Positions 43,889 through 52,258 of a stretch of 64,000 nucleotides of DNA are shown piece after piece. The stretch's first letter is position 1. Each line of letters opens with the position of its first letter. The position numbers were made by a program, and so were the translations under genes. The stretch lies in contig NZ_JARXVT010000001.1 of NCBI RefSeq assembly GCF_029892845.1, positions 372,001 through 436,000 of the forward strand, read 5' to 3'. Under the pieces are notes generated by a model. It searched no databases, was not told the origin of the DNA, and saw nothing but the letters and a program-made list of their open reading frames with translations. Source of the stretch: Aurantimicrobium minutum. GTDB taxonomy: Bacteria > Actinomycetota > Actinomycetes > Actinomycetales > Microbacteriaceae.

Positions 43889-44251
43889 TTATGCACCCTT
43901 GGGGTTTGCCCCAAAGCGGTTAGTGCCAGGCTCGCTGTCCTTGACATACCAAACCAGCAGGAAGATCCAGCCCACGAGAGGGATCAGTGCGAACAGAATG
44001 AACCAGCCGGACTTGTTGATGTCGTGGAGGCGGCGCACAGCGTAAGCAAGACCTGGCAGCAAGAGTGCAAGGCCAGCTAGTCCGCCGAGGATGCCGAAGA
44101 AGTTGTCGGTCTCTCCGCCGGAGAGGATATTGAAGGCTGCACTTACAAGGGCAGAGAACAGTGCCCAGTACCAGTATCCGGAACGACGAGAACGTCCCTG
44201 GAAGTTGGCGTAGTTGTTGAAGCCGAACTTGATTGCTTCACCGAAATTCAT
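43889..44251 (-). CDS. DUF805 membrane protein
   Basis: 120 residues: MNFGEAIKFGFNNYANFQGRSRRSGYWYWALFS, then AVRRLHDINKSGWFILFALIPLVGWIFLLVWYVKDSEPGTNRFG, the full DUF805 signature. About four membrane spans. It has its own AGGAGTAAT ribosome-binding site and terminator, so it is likely monocistronic. Function unknown. Closely related in pattern to the neighbouring gene. Confidence 0.9.
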   Translation of the reverse strand: MNFGEAIKFGFNNYANFQGRSRRSGYWYWALFSALVSAAFNILSGGETDNFFGILGGLAGLALLLPGLAYAVRRLHDINKSGWFILFALIPLVGWIFLLVWYVKDSEPGTNRFGANPKGA

Positions 44252-44461
44252 GATTACTCCTGACTTTGTGAACCACGAAACAGTTGTGGCTCAATTTCAG
44301 GCTACCCCCGAGCTGCGGAATGGGTGGTGACCTCTGGTTACGGGCGTGCCCCACACTCTGATAACCTTGTGAGGTTGCCGTCTAACGGCCGCGGATTAAG
44401 AGAGCTCAGACATAAGGTCATGGGCGCCGCGCAACGAGGTACTAAGAAAGGGGATCCCAAC

Positions 44462-44731
44462 ATGGCACTAGAAGCAGATGTCAAGAAGGCGATCATCGAC
44501 GAATACGCAACTCACCCCGGTGACACTGGATCTCCTGAGGTTCAGGTTGCACTTCTCACCAAGCGCATCAAGGACCTGACCGAGCACCTCAAGGAGCACA
44601 AGCATGACCACCACTCACGTCGTGGACTGCTGCTGCTCGTTGGTCAGCGTCGCCGTCTTCTCGGTTACCTGTCCGATGTCGACATCACTCGCTACCGTCA
44701 GCTCATTGAGCGTCTCGGGCTGCGTCGATAG
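44462..44731 (+). CDS. rpsO: 30S ribosomal protein S15
   Basis: 89 residues from the ATG at 44462, preceded by AAAGGGG; the longer in-frame opening is leader. [20 protein letters not shown] and [22 protein letters not shown] are the S15 signatures that bind the 16S rRNA central domain. The 210-nt upstream region holds a small hairpin (AACCT/AGGTT, 44363-44376) and probably the promoter; S15 controls its own mRNA in several bacteria, but I cannot match a known motif. pnp follows, the usual order. Confidence 0.97.
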   Translation: MALEADVKKAIIDEYATHPGDTGSPEVQVALLTKRIKDLTEHLKEHKHDHHSRRGLLLLVGQRRRLLGYLSDVDITRYRQLIERLGLRR

Positions 44732-44749
44732 TCGAAAACGACACTTCAC

Positions 44750-44777
44750 CAAGAGCCACCCTGCGGGGTGGCTCTTG
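44750..44777 (+). terminator. Hairpin after rpsO
   Basis: CAAGAGCCACCC (44750-44761), loop TGCG, GGGTGGCTCTTG (44766-44777): a perfect 12-bp stem. Only a weak T-stretch (TGATTT) follows, so termination may be partial, which would let some transcripts run into pnp. Confidence 0.75.
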
Positions 44778-45051
44778 TGATTTAACCTGACATTCATCTT
44801 CGAATCTCAGCCTTCATGGGCTTATTGAGGGTTTTGGGGTACTCTTAGAGAAGAGCAGGCAGACAGTTCGCTGGTCTTCGGTGGTGGTTTACCAACAGAT
44901 GTTGGTGGATTTCTACTGGTGGCCAGCACGAAGTCTGATACTCGTGCGATGTATGTGCGTTGATAACGCCTTCGTTCTGTCTTGTTCTGCTCCGAACGTA
45001 TGAGTCGAATCCCACACGGGGAATCGACGTAAAACAAAGGAGAAACCTTCA
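44778..45051 (+). promoter_or_regulatory. pnp 5' leader region
   Basis: 274 nt without a gene between the rpsO hairpin and pnp. Visible elements: ACCAACA/TGTTGGT (44891-44906), GTCGA-A-TCCC / GGGA-A-TCGAC (45004-45028, one A-A mismatch, 5-nt loop), an AAGGAG ribosome-binding site at about 45037-45042, and a hairpin over the start codon. In E. coli the pnp leader is folded, cut by RNase III and then degraded by PNPase itself; a similar feedback is plausible here. I could not place a convincing promoter. Confidence 0.5.
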
Positions 45052-45060
45052 ATGGAAGGT
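45045..45060 (+). promoter_or_regulatory. Start-codon hairpin of pnp
   Basis: ACCTTC (45045-45050) and GAAGGT (45055-45060) form a perfect 6-bp stem whose loop AATG contains the ATG start codon (45052-45054). The stem lies just after the Shine-Dalgarno sequence and could limit or time initiation. Confidence 0.5.
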
Positions 45061-47301
45061 CCAGAAATCAAATTCGCCGAAGCCGTTATCGATAACGGTA
45101 AGTTCGGCAAGCGCGTCGTCCGCTTTGAAACCGGTCGTCTCGCACAGCAGGCTCAGGGCGCAGTTGCGGCCTACCTGGATGAAGAAACCATGTTGCTCTC
45201 TGCTACTTCGGTCAGCAAGCAGCCTAAGGATAACTTCGACTTCTTCCCTCTGACCGTAGACGTTGAAGAGCGCTCCTACGCAGCAGGCAAGATCCCCGGT
45301 TCGTTCTTCCGTCGTGAAGGCCGTCCCTCGACTGAGGCCATCCTGGTCTGCCGTCTGATCGACCGCCCATTGCGCCCATCGTTCGTTGATGGCCTGCGTA
45401 ACGAGGTTCAGATCGTAATCACCGTGCTCTCTATTGCTCCTGGTGAGTTCTATGACGCACTGGCTATCAACGCGTCGTCTGCATCTACCCAGATCTCTGG
45501 TCTGCCTTTCTCTGGTCCTATCGGTGGTATCCGTATGGCCCTGATTGACGGCCAGTGGGTTGCATTCCCCAACGTTGACCAGCTCAAGACGGCAGTCTTC
45601 GACCTCGTTGTTGCAGGTCGCCTCGTTGTGGACAAGGACGGCAAGGAAGACATCGCCATCATGATGGTTGAGGCAGAAGCTACCGAAGGTAGCTGGGACC
45701 TCATCAAGGCTGGCGGCATCAAGCCAGACGAGGCAATCGTCTCTCAGGGTCTTGAAGCATCTAAGCCTTTCCTCACCTCGTTGATCAAGGCTCAGGTTGA
45801 GCTCGCACGCCAGGCAGCTAAGGAAGTTCAGGACTACCCCGTATTCCTTCCTTACTCTGACGAGCTCTACGCAGCAGTGAGCGACCTCGCTCTTGCTGAC
45901 CTCGAGAAGGTTTACCTCATCGCAGACAAGATCGAGCGTCAGAATGCTGACGACGAGGTCAAGGCTCGCGTCAAGGAAGCTATCGCTGCACAGGTTGCCG
46001 AAGGCAAGCTCGAAGAGATTGCTCTCAACCAGTTCGGTGCTGCATACAAGTCAGTAACCAAGAAGGTTGTTCGCGGACGTATCCTCACCGAGGGTGTTCG
46101 TATGGACGGCCGTGGTCTGCGCGATATCCGTGCACTGGATGCTGAAGTTCAGGTCATCCCTCGCGTTCACGGTTCAGCTATCTTCCAGCGTGGAGAGACC
46201 CAGATCATGGGTATCACCACCTTGAACATGCTGAAGATGGAACAGCAGATTGACTCGCTGTCTCCAATCACTTCGAAGCGCTACATGCACCACTACAACT
46301 TCCCCCCATATTCCACCGGTGAAACCGGTCGTGTGGGAACGCCTAAGCGCCGCGAAATCGGTCACGGCTTCCTGGCAGAGCGTGCTCTCGTTCCCGTGCT
46401 TCCTGCACGTGAAGAGTTCCCTTACGCAATCCGTCAGGTATCTGAGGCTCTGGGCTCCAACGGTTCGACCTCGATGGGTTCGGTCTGTGCATCGACTCTG
46501 TCGCTGCTCAACGCTGGTGTTCCTCTGCGCGCTCCTGTTGCAGGTATCGCTATGGGTCTCGTCTCTGACGAGGTCAACGGTGAGACCCGCTACGCAGCTC
46601 TGACCGACATCCTCGGTGCAGAAGATGCTCTCGGCGACATGGACTTCAAGGTTGCAGGTACGTCTGAATTCATCACCGCGATTCAGCTCGACACCAAGCT
46701 CGACGGCATCCCTGCCTCCGTGCTCACTGGTGCGCTGACTCAGGCGAAGGAAGCTCGTACCGCGATCCTCGCAGTTATCAACGCAGCGATTGACGGTCCT
46801 GACGAGATGGCAGCTACTGCTCCTCGCGTGATCAGCGTGCAGATCCCTGTCGACAAGATCGGTGAGCTCATCGGACCCAAGGGTAAGACGATTAACACCA
46901 TCCAGGACGAGACTGGTGCAACCATCTCGATCGAGGATGACGGAACCGTCTACATCGGTGCTACCGATGGTCCTTCCGCTGAAGCCGCTCGCGCACAGGT
47001 TAACGCCATTGCGAACCCCACCAACCCTGAGGTTGGCGAGCAGTTCCTCGGTACCGTCGTCAAGCTCGCGACCTTCGGTGCGTTTGTCTCCTTGCTTCCT
47101 GGCAAGGACGGCCTGCTGCACATCTCTGAGGTGCGCAAGCTCGCTGGTGGCAAGCGTGTGGAGAACGTTGAAGACGTTCTCTCCGTTGGCCAGAAGGTTC
47201 TCGTCAAGATCACCAAGATCGATGACCGTGGCAAGCTTTCGCTTGAGCCTGTTCTCGAAGGTGAAGAGGGCGAAGCAGCCGCAGCAAGCGACGCTGAGTA
47301 A
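45052..47301 (+). CDS. pnp: Polyribonucleotide nucleotidyltransferase (PNPase)
   Basis: 749 residues. Two RNase PH domains (about 15-150 and 335-560) joined by an all-helical domain (~245-325); catalytic-core segments include [25 protein letters not shown] and GRTDMD-like [21 protein letters not shown] domain (~595-650, [25 protein letters not shown]) and an S1 domain (~660-735, [26 protein letters not shown]) follow. PNPase degrades RNA 3' to 5' with phosphate and forms the degradosome core in many bacteria. Codon use is strongly biased towards preferred codons, suggesting high expression. A terminator follows. Confidence 0.98.
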   Translation: MEGPEIKFAEAVIDNGKFGKRVVRFETGRLAQQAQGAVAAYLDEETMLLSATSVSKQPKDNFDFFPLTVDVEERSYAAGKIPGSFFRREGRPSTEAILVCRLIDRPLRPSFVDGLRNEVQIVITVLSIAPGEFYDALAINASSASTQISGLPFSGPIGGIRMALIDGQWVAFPNVDQLKTAVFDLVVAGRLVVDKDGKEDIAIMMVEAEATEGSWDLIKAGGIKPDEAIVSQGLEASKPFLTSLIKAQVELARQAAKEVQDYPVFLPYSDELYAAVSDLALADLEKVYLIADKIERQNADDEVKARVKEAIAAQVAEGKLEEIALNQFGAAYKSVTKKVVRGRILTEGVRMDGRGLRDIRALDAEVQVIPRVHGSAIFQRGETQIMGITTLNMLKMEQQIDSLSPITSKRYMHHYNFPPYSTGETGRVGTPKRREIGHGFLAERALVPVLPAREEFPYAIRQVSEALGSNGSTSMGSVCASTLSLLNAGVPLRAPVAGIAMGLVSDEVNGETRYAALTDILGAEDALGDMDFKVAGTSEFITAIQLDTKLDGIPASVLTGALTQAKEARTAILAVINAAIDGPDEMAATAPRVISVQIPVDKIGELIGPKGKTINTIQDETGATISIEDDGTVYIGATDGPSAEAARAQVNAIANPTNPEVGEQFLGTVVKLATFGAFVSLLPGKDGLLHISEVRKLAGGKRVENVEDVLSVGQKVLVKITKIDDRGKLSLEPVLEGEEGEAAAASDAE

Positions 47302-47318
47302 AACTCAACACAACGATG

Positions 47319-47350
47319 ACCCGTCCCACTTCGGTGGGGCGGGTTTCGTC
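47319..47350 (+). terminator. Rho-independent terminator after pnp
   Basis: ACCCG-T-CCCAC (47319-47329), TTCG loop, GTGGG-G-CGGGT (47334-47344): 11 bp with one wobble, then TTTCGTCATT. Confidence 0.85.
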
Positions 47351-47457
47351 ATTCTGGGGGACACTTTAAAGCCCTGACGGGGGACATTTTCTTCCTCTGA
47401 GTGGACTGAAGGTCTGTCGTAACATTGCCGTGACATTTCTGCTCTATCGTCAGAGTT

Positions 47458-48471
47458 ATGACCGGAGAAACAGGGGAATTCACCTCCGGAGCAGTGCGCT
47501 CCGGAGCGGATGAAACTCCTGCGCGTCGTATCGGTCAAACCGACATTGAGGTTTACCCAGTAGCACTCGGTGGTGCCGTCTTCGGTTGGACTCTTCCCAG
47601 TGGTCGCTCAACAGATTTACTGGATCGTTTTGTGGAACTTGGTGGCAACCTAGTTGACACGTCTGACTCATATTCCTCAGGGATGTCTGAGCAGATTATT
47701 GGCAAATGGATGCGTGAGCGTGGTAACCGCGACAAGGTGGTCGTGGCTACCAAGGTTGGTCGCCACCCCGAATTCCCAGGACTAGCCGCACAAAACATCA
47801 TTGATTCCGTCCATGCATCCCTAGAGCGGCTGCAATCAGACCACATTGACCTGCTGTATTTTCACGCTGAAGATCCTGACGTCTCACTTGAGGAGAGTCT
47901 TTCTGCTGTTGAAACGCTCATGCAGGCAGGCAAGGTTCGTGCCCTCGGTGCATCTAACTTCAGTGCCGATCGCCTTCTCGAGGCTCGCATTGCGGCAGGC
48001 AGTGGCCTGCCCCGCTTTGAAGCAGTGGCGCTGGAATACTCTCTGCTGCGCCGAGACATCGTTGAGGGCAACATTGCCATGATGGCCATTGCTCAGCGTA
48101 TGTCTGTCATGCCGTACTTTGTGCTGGCTAACGGGTTCCTTGGTCGTCACCGCAATATCAAGAGTTTCAATCCCAGTGACACGAGAGCCAGACGCGCTGC
48201 ACAACATGGGGGGCGTCATGGCACGCATGTGTTGCGCATACTGGACAACATCGCCATGACCCAAGGAGTAGATATTTCCACGGTGGCGTTGGCATGGATA
48301 TTGGGAAGGCCTGCTGTGGGAGTGCCCACTGCAGGGGTTGAATCACTGCGTGAACTCGAAGCTCTTATGCACGCACCTCAGGTTCAACTCACTCGTCAGC
48401 AACTTGCTGACCTCGACCGAGCATCTGCAGAGCAAGGTCGAAACTGGTTGCCTGGTCGTCAACGTTCTTAA
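47458..48471 (+). CDS. Aldo/keto reductase family protein
   Basis: 337 residues. The family tetrad can be traced: Asp in NLVDTSDSYSSGMSEQIIGKWM, with a Tyr three residues on, Lys in KVVVATKVG and His in LLYFHAEDPDVS; ALAWILGRPAVGVPTAGVES near the end is the cofactor segment. It resembles the oxidoreductase branch often called YajO/YhdN-like and probably uses NADPH. The N-terminal 25 residues are polar and gly-rich (TGETGEFTSGAVRSGADE), longer than usual; a later start cannot be excluded because no ATG follows until the domain. Monocistronic by context. Confidence 0.9.
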   Translation: MTGETGEFTSGAVRSGADETPARRIGQTDIEVYPVALGGAVFGWTLPSGRSTDLLDRFVELGGNLVDTSDSYSSGMSEQIIGKWMRERGNRDKVVVATKVGRHPEFPGLAAQNIIDSVHASLERLQSDHIDLLYFHAEDPDVSLEESLSAVETLMQAGKVRALGASNFSADRLLEARIAAGSGLPRFEAVALEYSLLRRDIVEGNIAMMAIAQRMSVMPYFVLANGFLGRHRNIKSFNPSDTRARRAAQHGGRHGTHVLRILDNIAMTQGVDISTVALAWILGRPAVGVPTAGVESLRELEALMHAPQVQLTRQQLADLDRASAEQGRNWLPGRQRS

Positions 48472-48476
48472 CGTCT

Positions 48477-48506
48477 CTGACGTGAGTCCGTGGCGTGCCC
48501 TAGGCT
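48477..48506 (+). promoter_or_regulatory. Promoter of the M16 peptidase gene
   Basis: CTGACG (48477-48482), 18-nt spacer and TAGGCT (48501-48506); the start should be near 48513-48517, at or a few nt before the ATG at 48517, and no Shine-Dalgarno is present. Confidence 0.45.
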
Positions 48507-48516
48507 TGAGCACCGT

Positions 48517-49899
48517 ATGAATAACCCCATTGCTTTTCCGCTCGATCAGCCCGAGCTTCACTTCGTTGCATCTGGTGATGCGCTTGTCCGCCGCAGTGTT
48601 CTGCCTTCGGGTGTGCGCATTCTGACCGAACGTGTGCCCGGCGCGCGTAGTGTCACTTTGGGTTACTGGGTAGCAGTGGGCTCACGAGATGAACACCCTG
48701 CCGAAGCTGCGCATGACGGTCAGAGCGCTCACCCCGCCAGTTTGGGTTCAACCCACTTCCTTGAGCACTTGCTGTTCAAGGGGACCCCATCACGCACAGC
48801 ACTAGACATTGCTATTGCTTTTGATTCGGTCGGTGGTGAGCACAATGCTGCCACCGCCAAGGAATACACCTGCTATTACGCGAAGATTCGCGACAGCGAT
48901 CTGCCCATGGCGATTGACGTCATGAGTGACATGCTCACCTCGAGTTTGATTGACCCTGATGAGTTCGAAACCGAACGCGATGTCATTCTGGAAGAACTCG
49001 CGATGGCCGAAGACGATCCATCAGATGTTGCCCAGGAGCGCTTCTTTGAAGGCGTGCTGGGGGAGCACCCACTGGGGCGCCCCATCGGTGGAAGCCCCGA
49101 AACTATTCGTGCGGCCACCCGCGAAGCGGTCGTGGCGCACTACCGTGCTAACTACCGTCCCAATGATCTCGTCATCACCGCAGCTGGTTCCTTAGACCAC
49201 GATGAACTTGTTGCCCAAGTTCAGCGCACGCTCGAAGCTGCTGGCTGGGATCTCAGCATCGAAGCTGCGCCTGTAGAGCGTCGTCCCCGCACCCCTGCTC
49301 TGATTACTCAAGGAACAGCACTGCAGGTCATCGAACGCCCTATCGAACAGGCCAACATCATGCTGGGTGTTCCTGGCATCGTGGCTACCGATGAGCGTCG
49401 GGTTGTTCAAACCGTCATGAACGCCATCTTGGGTGGCGGGATGTCCTCGCGTTTGTTCCAGGAAATTCGTGAGAAGCGCGGGCTGGCTTATTCAGTCTTC
49501 TCTTTCGCCTCGTCGTATTCAGATGCTGGTGCGTTTGGTCTTTTTGCCGGTACTTCTCCCAAGAAGGCACCAGAAGTGGCTGAGTTGCTGCTGTCTGAAT
49601 TCCACAAGCTGGCAGAACACGGTGTAACCGCCGATGAGCTCAGCCGCGCCAAAGGTCAGCTTGCCGGTGGTTCTGCCCTGGCTCTGGAAGATACTGACAC
49701 CCGTATGTCGCGTTTGGGTAAGTCAGAGATTTCCTCGGGTGAATTCATTGATTATGACGCAGCTCTTTCCATGCTGAATGAGGTCACTGCTGAACGTATC
49801 CAAGATCTTGCTCAGGAACTTGCTGCAGGCAAGCTCTCGTTGGTTTCTGTGGGCCAAGCAGATGAGGCCGCGTTATCGCGTATCCTTTCTGAGGGGTAA
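48517..49899 (+). CDS. M16-family zinc metallopeptidase (insulinase-like)
   Basis: 460 residues from the ATG at 48517 (the GTG at 48490 overlaps the promoter). The inverted zinc motif HxxEH is seen in THFLEHLLFKGT near residue 90, with the downstream Glu in NAATAKEYTCYYAKI. The second, inactive half (~230-460) carries the usual GGGMSSRLFQEIREKRGLAYSV. It belongs to the processing-peptidase-like group commonly next to pnp in actinobacteria. It is cytoplasmic by sequence (no signal peptide). Short peptides or misfolded fragments are the likely substrates. Confidence 0.93.
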   Translation: MNNPIAFPLDQPELHFVASGDALVRRSVLPSGVRILTERVPGARSVTLGYWVAVGSRDEHPAEAAHDGQSAHPASLGSTHFLEHLLFKGTPSRTALDIAIAFDSVGGEHNAATAKEYTCYYAKIRDSDLPMAIDVMSDMLTSSLIDPDEFETERDVILEELAMAEDDPSDVAQERFFEGVLGEHPLGRPIGGSPETIRAATREAVVAHYRANYRPNDLVITAAGSLDHDELVAQVQRTLEAAGWDLSIEAAPVERRPRTPALITQGTALQVIERPIEQANIMLGVPGIVATDERRVVQTVMNAILGGGMSSRLFQEIREKRGLAYSVFSFASSYSDAGAFGLFAGTSPKKAPEVAELLLSEFHKLAEHGVTADELSRAKGQLAGGSALALEDTDTRMSRLGKSEISSGEFIDYDAALSMLNEVTAERIQDLAQELAAGKLSLVSVGQADEAALSRILSEG

Positions 49900-49902
49900 T
49901 TC

Positions 49903-50505
49903 ATGGCACACAACATCATCTTGGTTCGTCACGGCGAACAACTCGACGCCGAGCACGGCGTTATTGACGGTCCACTCTCACCGCGCGGCATTGCGCAGGC
50001 AGAGGCAGTGGGACGTCGTTTGGCTGATGTTGAGTTCTCTCATGTCTGGCATTCGCCACTCGAGCGAGCCTGGGAAACCGTGCGCGTGATGAGCGAGCAG
50101 ATGCAGGGTGTCACCACCGAACCTTCTGCTTTGTTGATGGATTGCATTCCTGCCGGAAAGAGTGAAGAAACACCGTCGGTGTTTGATCCCTTCTTTGGAT
50201 CGGTCACTGAGGCAGATATTGAGGCAGGTTCTGCACAGATGGCAGATGCTGTTGCCGAGTTTTTAGCTCCTGGTCGTCAGGGAGAAACAGACCTCCTCGT
50301 CACCCACAACAACGTCATTGCGTGGTTTGTGCTGGAAGCCCTTGGAGCACCTGCGTGGAAGTGGGTCACCCTGAATCAAGCGAACTGTGGAATTACGGTT
50401 TTGCAGCAGCGTCCAGGACGTCCGTGGGCACTTGTTTCCCACAATGACCTGGGTCACCTGCCAGTTGAACTGCGTTCGGGTATTCCTGACGCCTACACAA
50501 TCTAG
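49903..50505 (+). CDS. Histidine phosphatase family protein (phosphoglycerate mutase-like)
   Basis: 200 residues. NIILVRHGEQLDAEHG carries the RHG active-site His; LSPRGIAQAEAVGRRLADVEFSHVWHSPLERAWETVRVM supplies the Arg and Glu, and TDLLVTHNNVIAWFVLEAL the second His (family consensus is usually GH; here TH). These enzymes remove phosphate from varied small molecules. The start lies 3 nt after the M16 stop. The substrate is unknown; it is not the glycolytic mutase, which is longer. Confidence 0.88.
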   Translation: MAHNIILVRHGEQLDAEHGVIDGPLSPRGIAQAEAVGRRLADVEFSHVWHSPLERAWETVRVMSEQMQGVTTEPSALLMDCIPAGKSEETPSVFDPFFGSVTEADIEAGSAQMADAVAEFLAPGRQGETDLLVTHNNVIAWFVLEALGAPAWKWVTLNQANCGITVLQQRPGRPWALVSHNDLGHLPVELRSGIPDAYTI

Positions 50506-50508
50506 ACT
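50503..50508 (+). promoter_or_regulatory. -10 element of dapB, overlapping the preceding stop codon
   Basis: TAGACT begins with the TAG stop of the phosphatase gene and ends 6 nt before the GTG start of dapB at 50515, so the transcript should be leaderless. No Shine-Dalgarno is present. The -35 match is poor. Confidence 0.45.
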
Positions 50509-50514
50509 TGACTT

Positions 50515-51237
50515 GTGTCTACATCCGTTGCCGTCGTTGGTGCCTCAGGAAAACTGGGTTCACTGGTTTGCCGTCTGATCAATGAATCAGAGGACTTTAC
50601 GCTTGCTGCCCAGTTGGGTTCGCAGAGTGATCTGAGTGAGATGCTCGTGGCTGACATCGTCGTGGATGTGTCCCTGCCTTCGATCAGCCGCAAGGTTCTG
50701 GAATTTGCTGTGGAGAATGGCAAGTCCATCATGATCGGCACCTCAGGATGGTCCGCTGAGCGCATCAACCAGGTTGAGCCCCTCATAGAGTCTCACCCCG
50801 AAGTTGGCGTGATTTTCATCTCCAACTTCTCTTTGGGTTCTGCCCTCTCTGCCCACTTGGCAACACTGGCCGCCAAGCACTTTGACTCTATTGAGATCAT
50901 CGAAGCGCACGGCATCCACAAGGTTGATTCCCCTTCGGGAACCGCTGTGAGCACTGCAGAGCGCATCGGTAAAGTCCGCGACCAGGATGTACAGGCTCCT
51001 CACGCAGATCAGCGTGCTCGTGGTCAGCTTGTCGCTGGTGTTCCCGTGCACTCCCTGCGCATGGAAGGCGTCGTTGCTAAGCAAGATGTCATCTTCGGCG
51101 GCAACGGTGAAACCGTCACCATTACCCACACCACGCTTTCTGACCGCTCCTATGAAGCCGGCATCATGGCTGCTATTCGCGCACTTCCTGGGCTGTCGGG
51201 CAAAATCGTCGGTCTCGACCGCGTCATTAACCTCTAA
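50515..51237 (+). CDS. dapB: 4-hydroxy-tetrahydrodipicolinate reductase
   Basis: 240 residues from GTG. VAVVGASGKLGSLV binds NAD(P)H and EAHGIHKVDSPSGTA is the substrate/catalytic motif; the C-terminal region (SYEAGIMAAIRAL) is typical. The enzyme makes tetrahydrodipicolinate for diaminopimelate and lysine. In the family the motif is usually EHH or EAHHxxK: the first His (His132 here) is the proton donor and is kept, while the second, a substrate contact, is Gly133 here. Lys136 (shifted one place by the changed loop) and SGT are present. dapA is not in the window. Confidence 0.93.
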   Translation: MSTSVAVVGASGKLGSLVCRLINESEDFTLAAQLGSQSDLSEMLVADIVVDVSLPSISRKVLEFAVENGKSIMIGTSGWSAERINQVEPLIESHPEVGVIFISNFSLGSALSAHLATLAAKHFDSIEIIEAHGIHKVDSPSGTAVSTAERIGKVRDQDVQAPHADQRARGQLVAGVPVHSLRMEGVVAKQDVIFGGNGETVTITHTTLSDRSYEAGIMAAIRALPGLSGKIVGLDRVINL

Positions 51238-51239
51238 AC

Positions 51240-51686
51240 ATGCGCGCCATTTTGGGAGCAGTGCTGATGGCAGCGCTGCTTGCGCTGTATTTGTGGGCCG
51301 CGGCCTATCAGGGCATCGTCATGATTAGCACGGGTGTTCCTGTTGCGATCGTGATGGGTATTGCACTCATTGTGTTGCCGCTCGTTGGAGCCTGGGCATT
51401 GTGGCGAGAGATTGCGTTTGGCATCTCCTCCACCAAGTTGGTCAACATCCTCGAATCTGAGGGTGCATTACCCGGTGATGACCTTCCTCATCGCCCCAGT
51501 GGTCGCCCTATTCGCTCTGATGTGGATAAAGAGTTCCCCGCCTACGCAGCAGCTGTCGACGCAGAGCCTGCCAGTTGGCGCGCCTGGTGCCGTTTAGGCC
51601 TGGCTTATGACGCGTCAGGTGACCGGAAGCGCGCGCGCTTCGCTATTCGCAACGCCATTGCCCTGCACAAGTCCAACCCTGCCTAG
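51240..51686 (+). CDS. Membrane protein with C-terminal TPR-like repeat
   Basis: 148 residues. Two spans at the N terminus (about 5-23 and 33-55) are followed by a soluble region. The last 45 residues (EPASWRAWCRLGLAYDASGDRKRARFAIRNAIALHKSNPA) form one tetratricopeptide-like unit, as seen from the W-x-x-L-G-x-A-Y and A spacing. It starts 2 nt after dapB. Function unknown; similar small proteins are common next to dapB in this family as far as I recall. Confidence 0.78.
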   Translation: MRAILGAVLMAALLALYLWAAAYQGIVMISTGVPVAIVMGIALIVLPLVGAWALWREIAFGISSTKLVNILESEGALPGDDLPHRPSGRPIRSDVDKEFPAYAAAVDAEPASWRAWCRLGLAYDASGDRKRARFAIRNAIALHKSNPA

Positions 51687-52190
51687 CTAATCCCACGGCA
51701 GTAATACTGCTGCTGGGATAGATGCCAGCATGGCCAGCGGGGAGAGATAGTCCTTGCCTTGTCGCGCCCCCATATGGAGGCAGGTGCAATGAGAGCTGAT
51801 GGCGACGGTGCCAATTACTTGCCCGCGAGTGACGGATTCACCTTCGGTCAGTGGTGATGTCACGGGCTCGAAGGTGGAGAGAAACTGTCCGTGATCCAGT
51901 GAGATGAGTTCACGGTCCACCACAGTGCCCACAAAGTGCACCTTGCCATCGGCAGGGGCAAGAACTTCTTGCCCCACTTCGGCTACGAGGTCTATCCCGC
52001 GATGCCCTGCGCCATAAAAAACGCTCGGTGCGTCATAGCCGTGGGAGATGGTGTGGCCGCCCACCACAGGCCACGACCAACTCCCTGCCCGAAGGGCATG
52101 GGCGGGAGCTGTGTTGAGCGTGACCACGACGGCCACACTAAACAGACTTGTTGCCAGCAGCTTGGCTAGGTTGTTCTGAAATCCCCACAT
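51687..52190 (-). CDS. M23 (LytM)-family peptidase-like protein with altered HxH motif
   Basis: 167 residues with a signal sequence (~10-32, ending APAHA). GHRGIDLV keeps the zinc-binding His63 and Asp67. The usual HxH is CLH here: Cys137 stands in place of the first, catalytic His and His139 is kept. A CLHxG form occurs in many actinobacterial homologues near rpsB, in my recollection, so this may be a conserved variant; activity against cell wall is uncertain. It is exported. The gene abuts the plus-strand TPR-like gene tail to tail. Confidence 0.85.
   Translation of the reverse strand: MWGFQNNLAKLLATSLFSVAVVVTLNTAPAHALRAGSWSWPVVGGHTISHGYDAPSVFYGAGHRGIDLVAEVGQEVLAPADGKVHFVGTVVDRELISLDHGQFLSTFEPVTSPLTEGESVTRGQVIGTVAISSHCTCLHMGARQGKDYLSPLAMLASIPAAVLLPWD
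51690..51719. other. Hairpin at the junction of two convergent genes
   Basis: ATCCCA (51690-51695) and TGGGAT (51714-51719) enclose GCAGTA/TACTGC (51698-51710). It overlaps the end of the M23-like coding sequence. No T-run follows on either strand, so it may be a weak two-way terminator or an RNA-end stabiliser. Confidence 0.4.
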
Positions 52191-52258
52191 GCCTCACAGC
52201 ATGAGGTGAAGTGTCACACGGGAAGCGCTGTCGCTACTTTTAGGGCAGAAACTTCTCT

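Noticed and set aside
46174-47121. 315-codon open frame antisense to pnp
   Set aside because: Composition reflects the reverse of highly biased pnp codons; no domain is recognisable.
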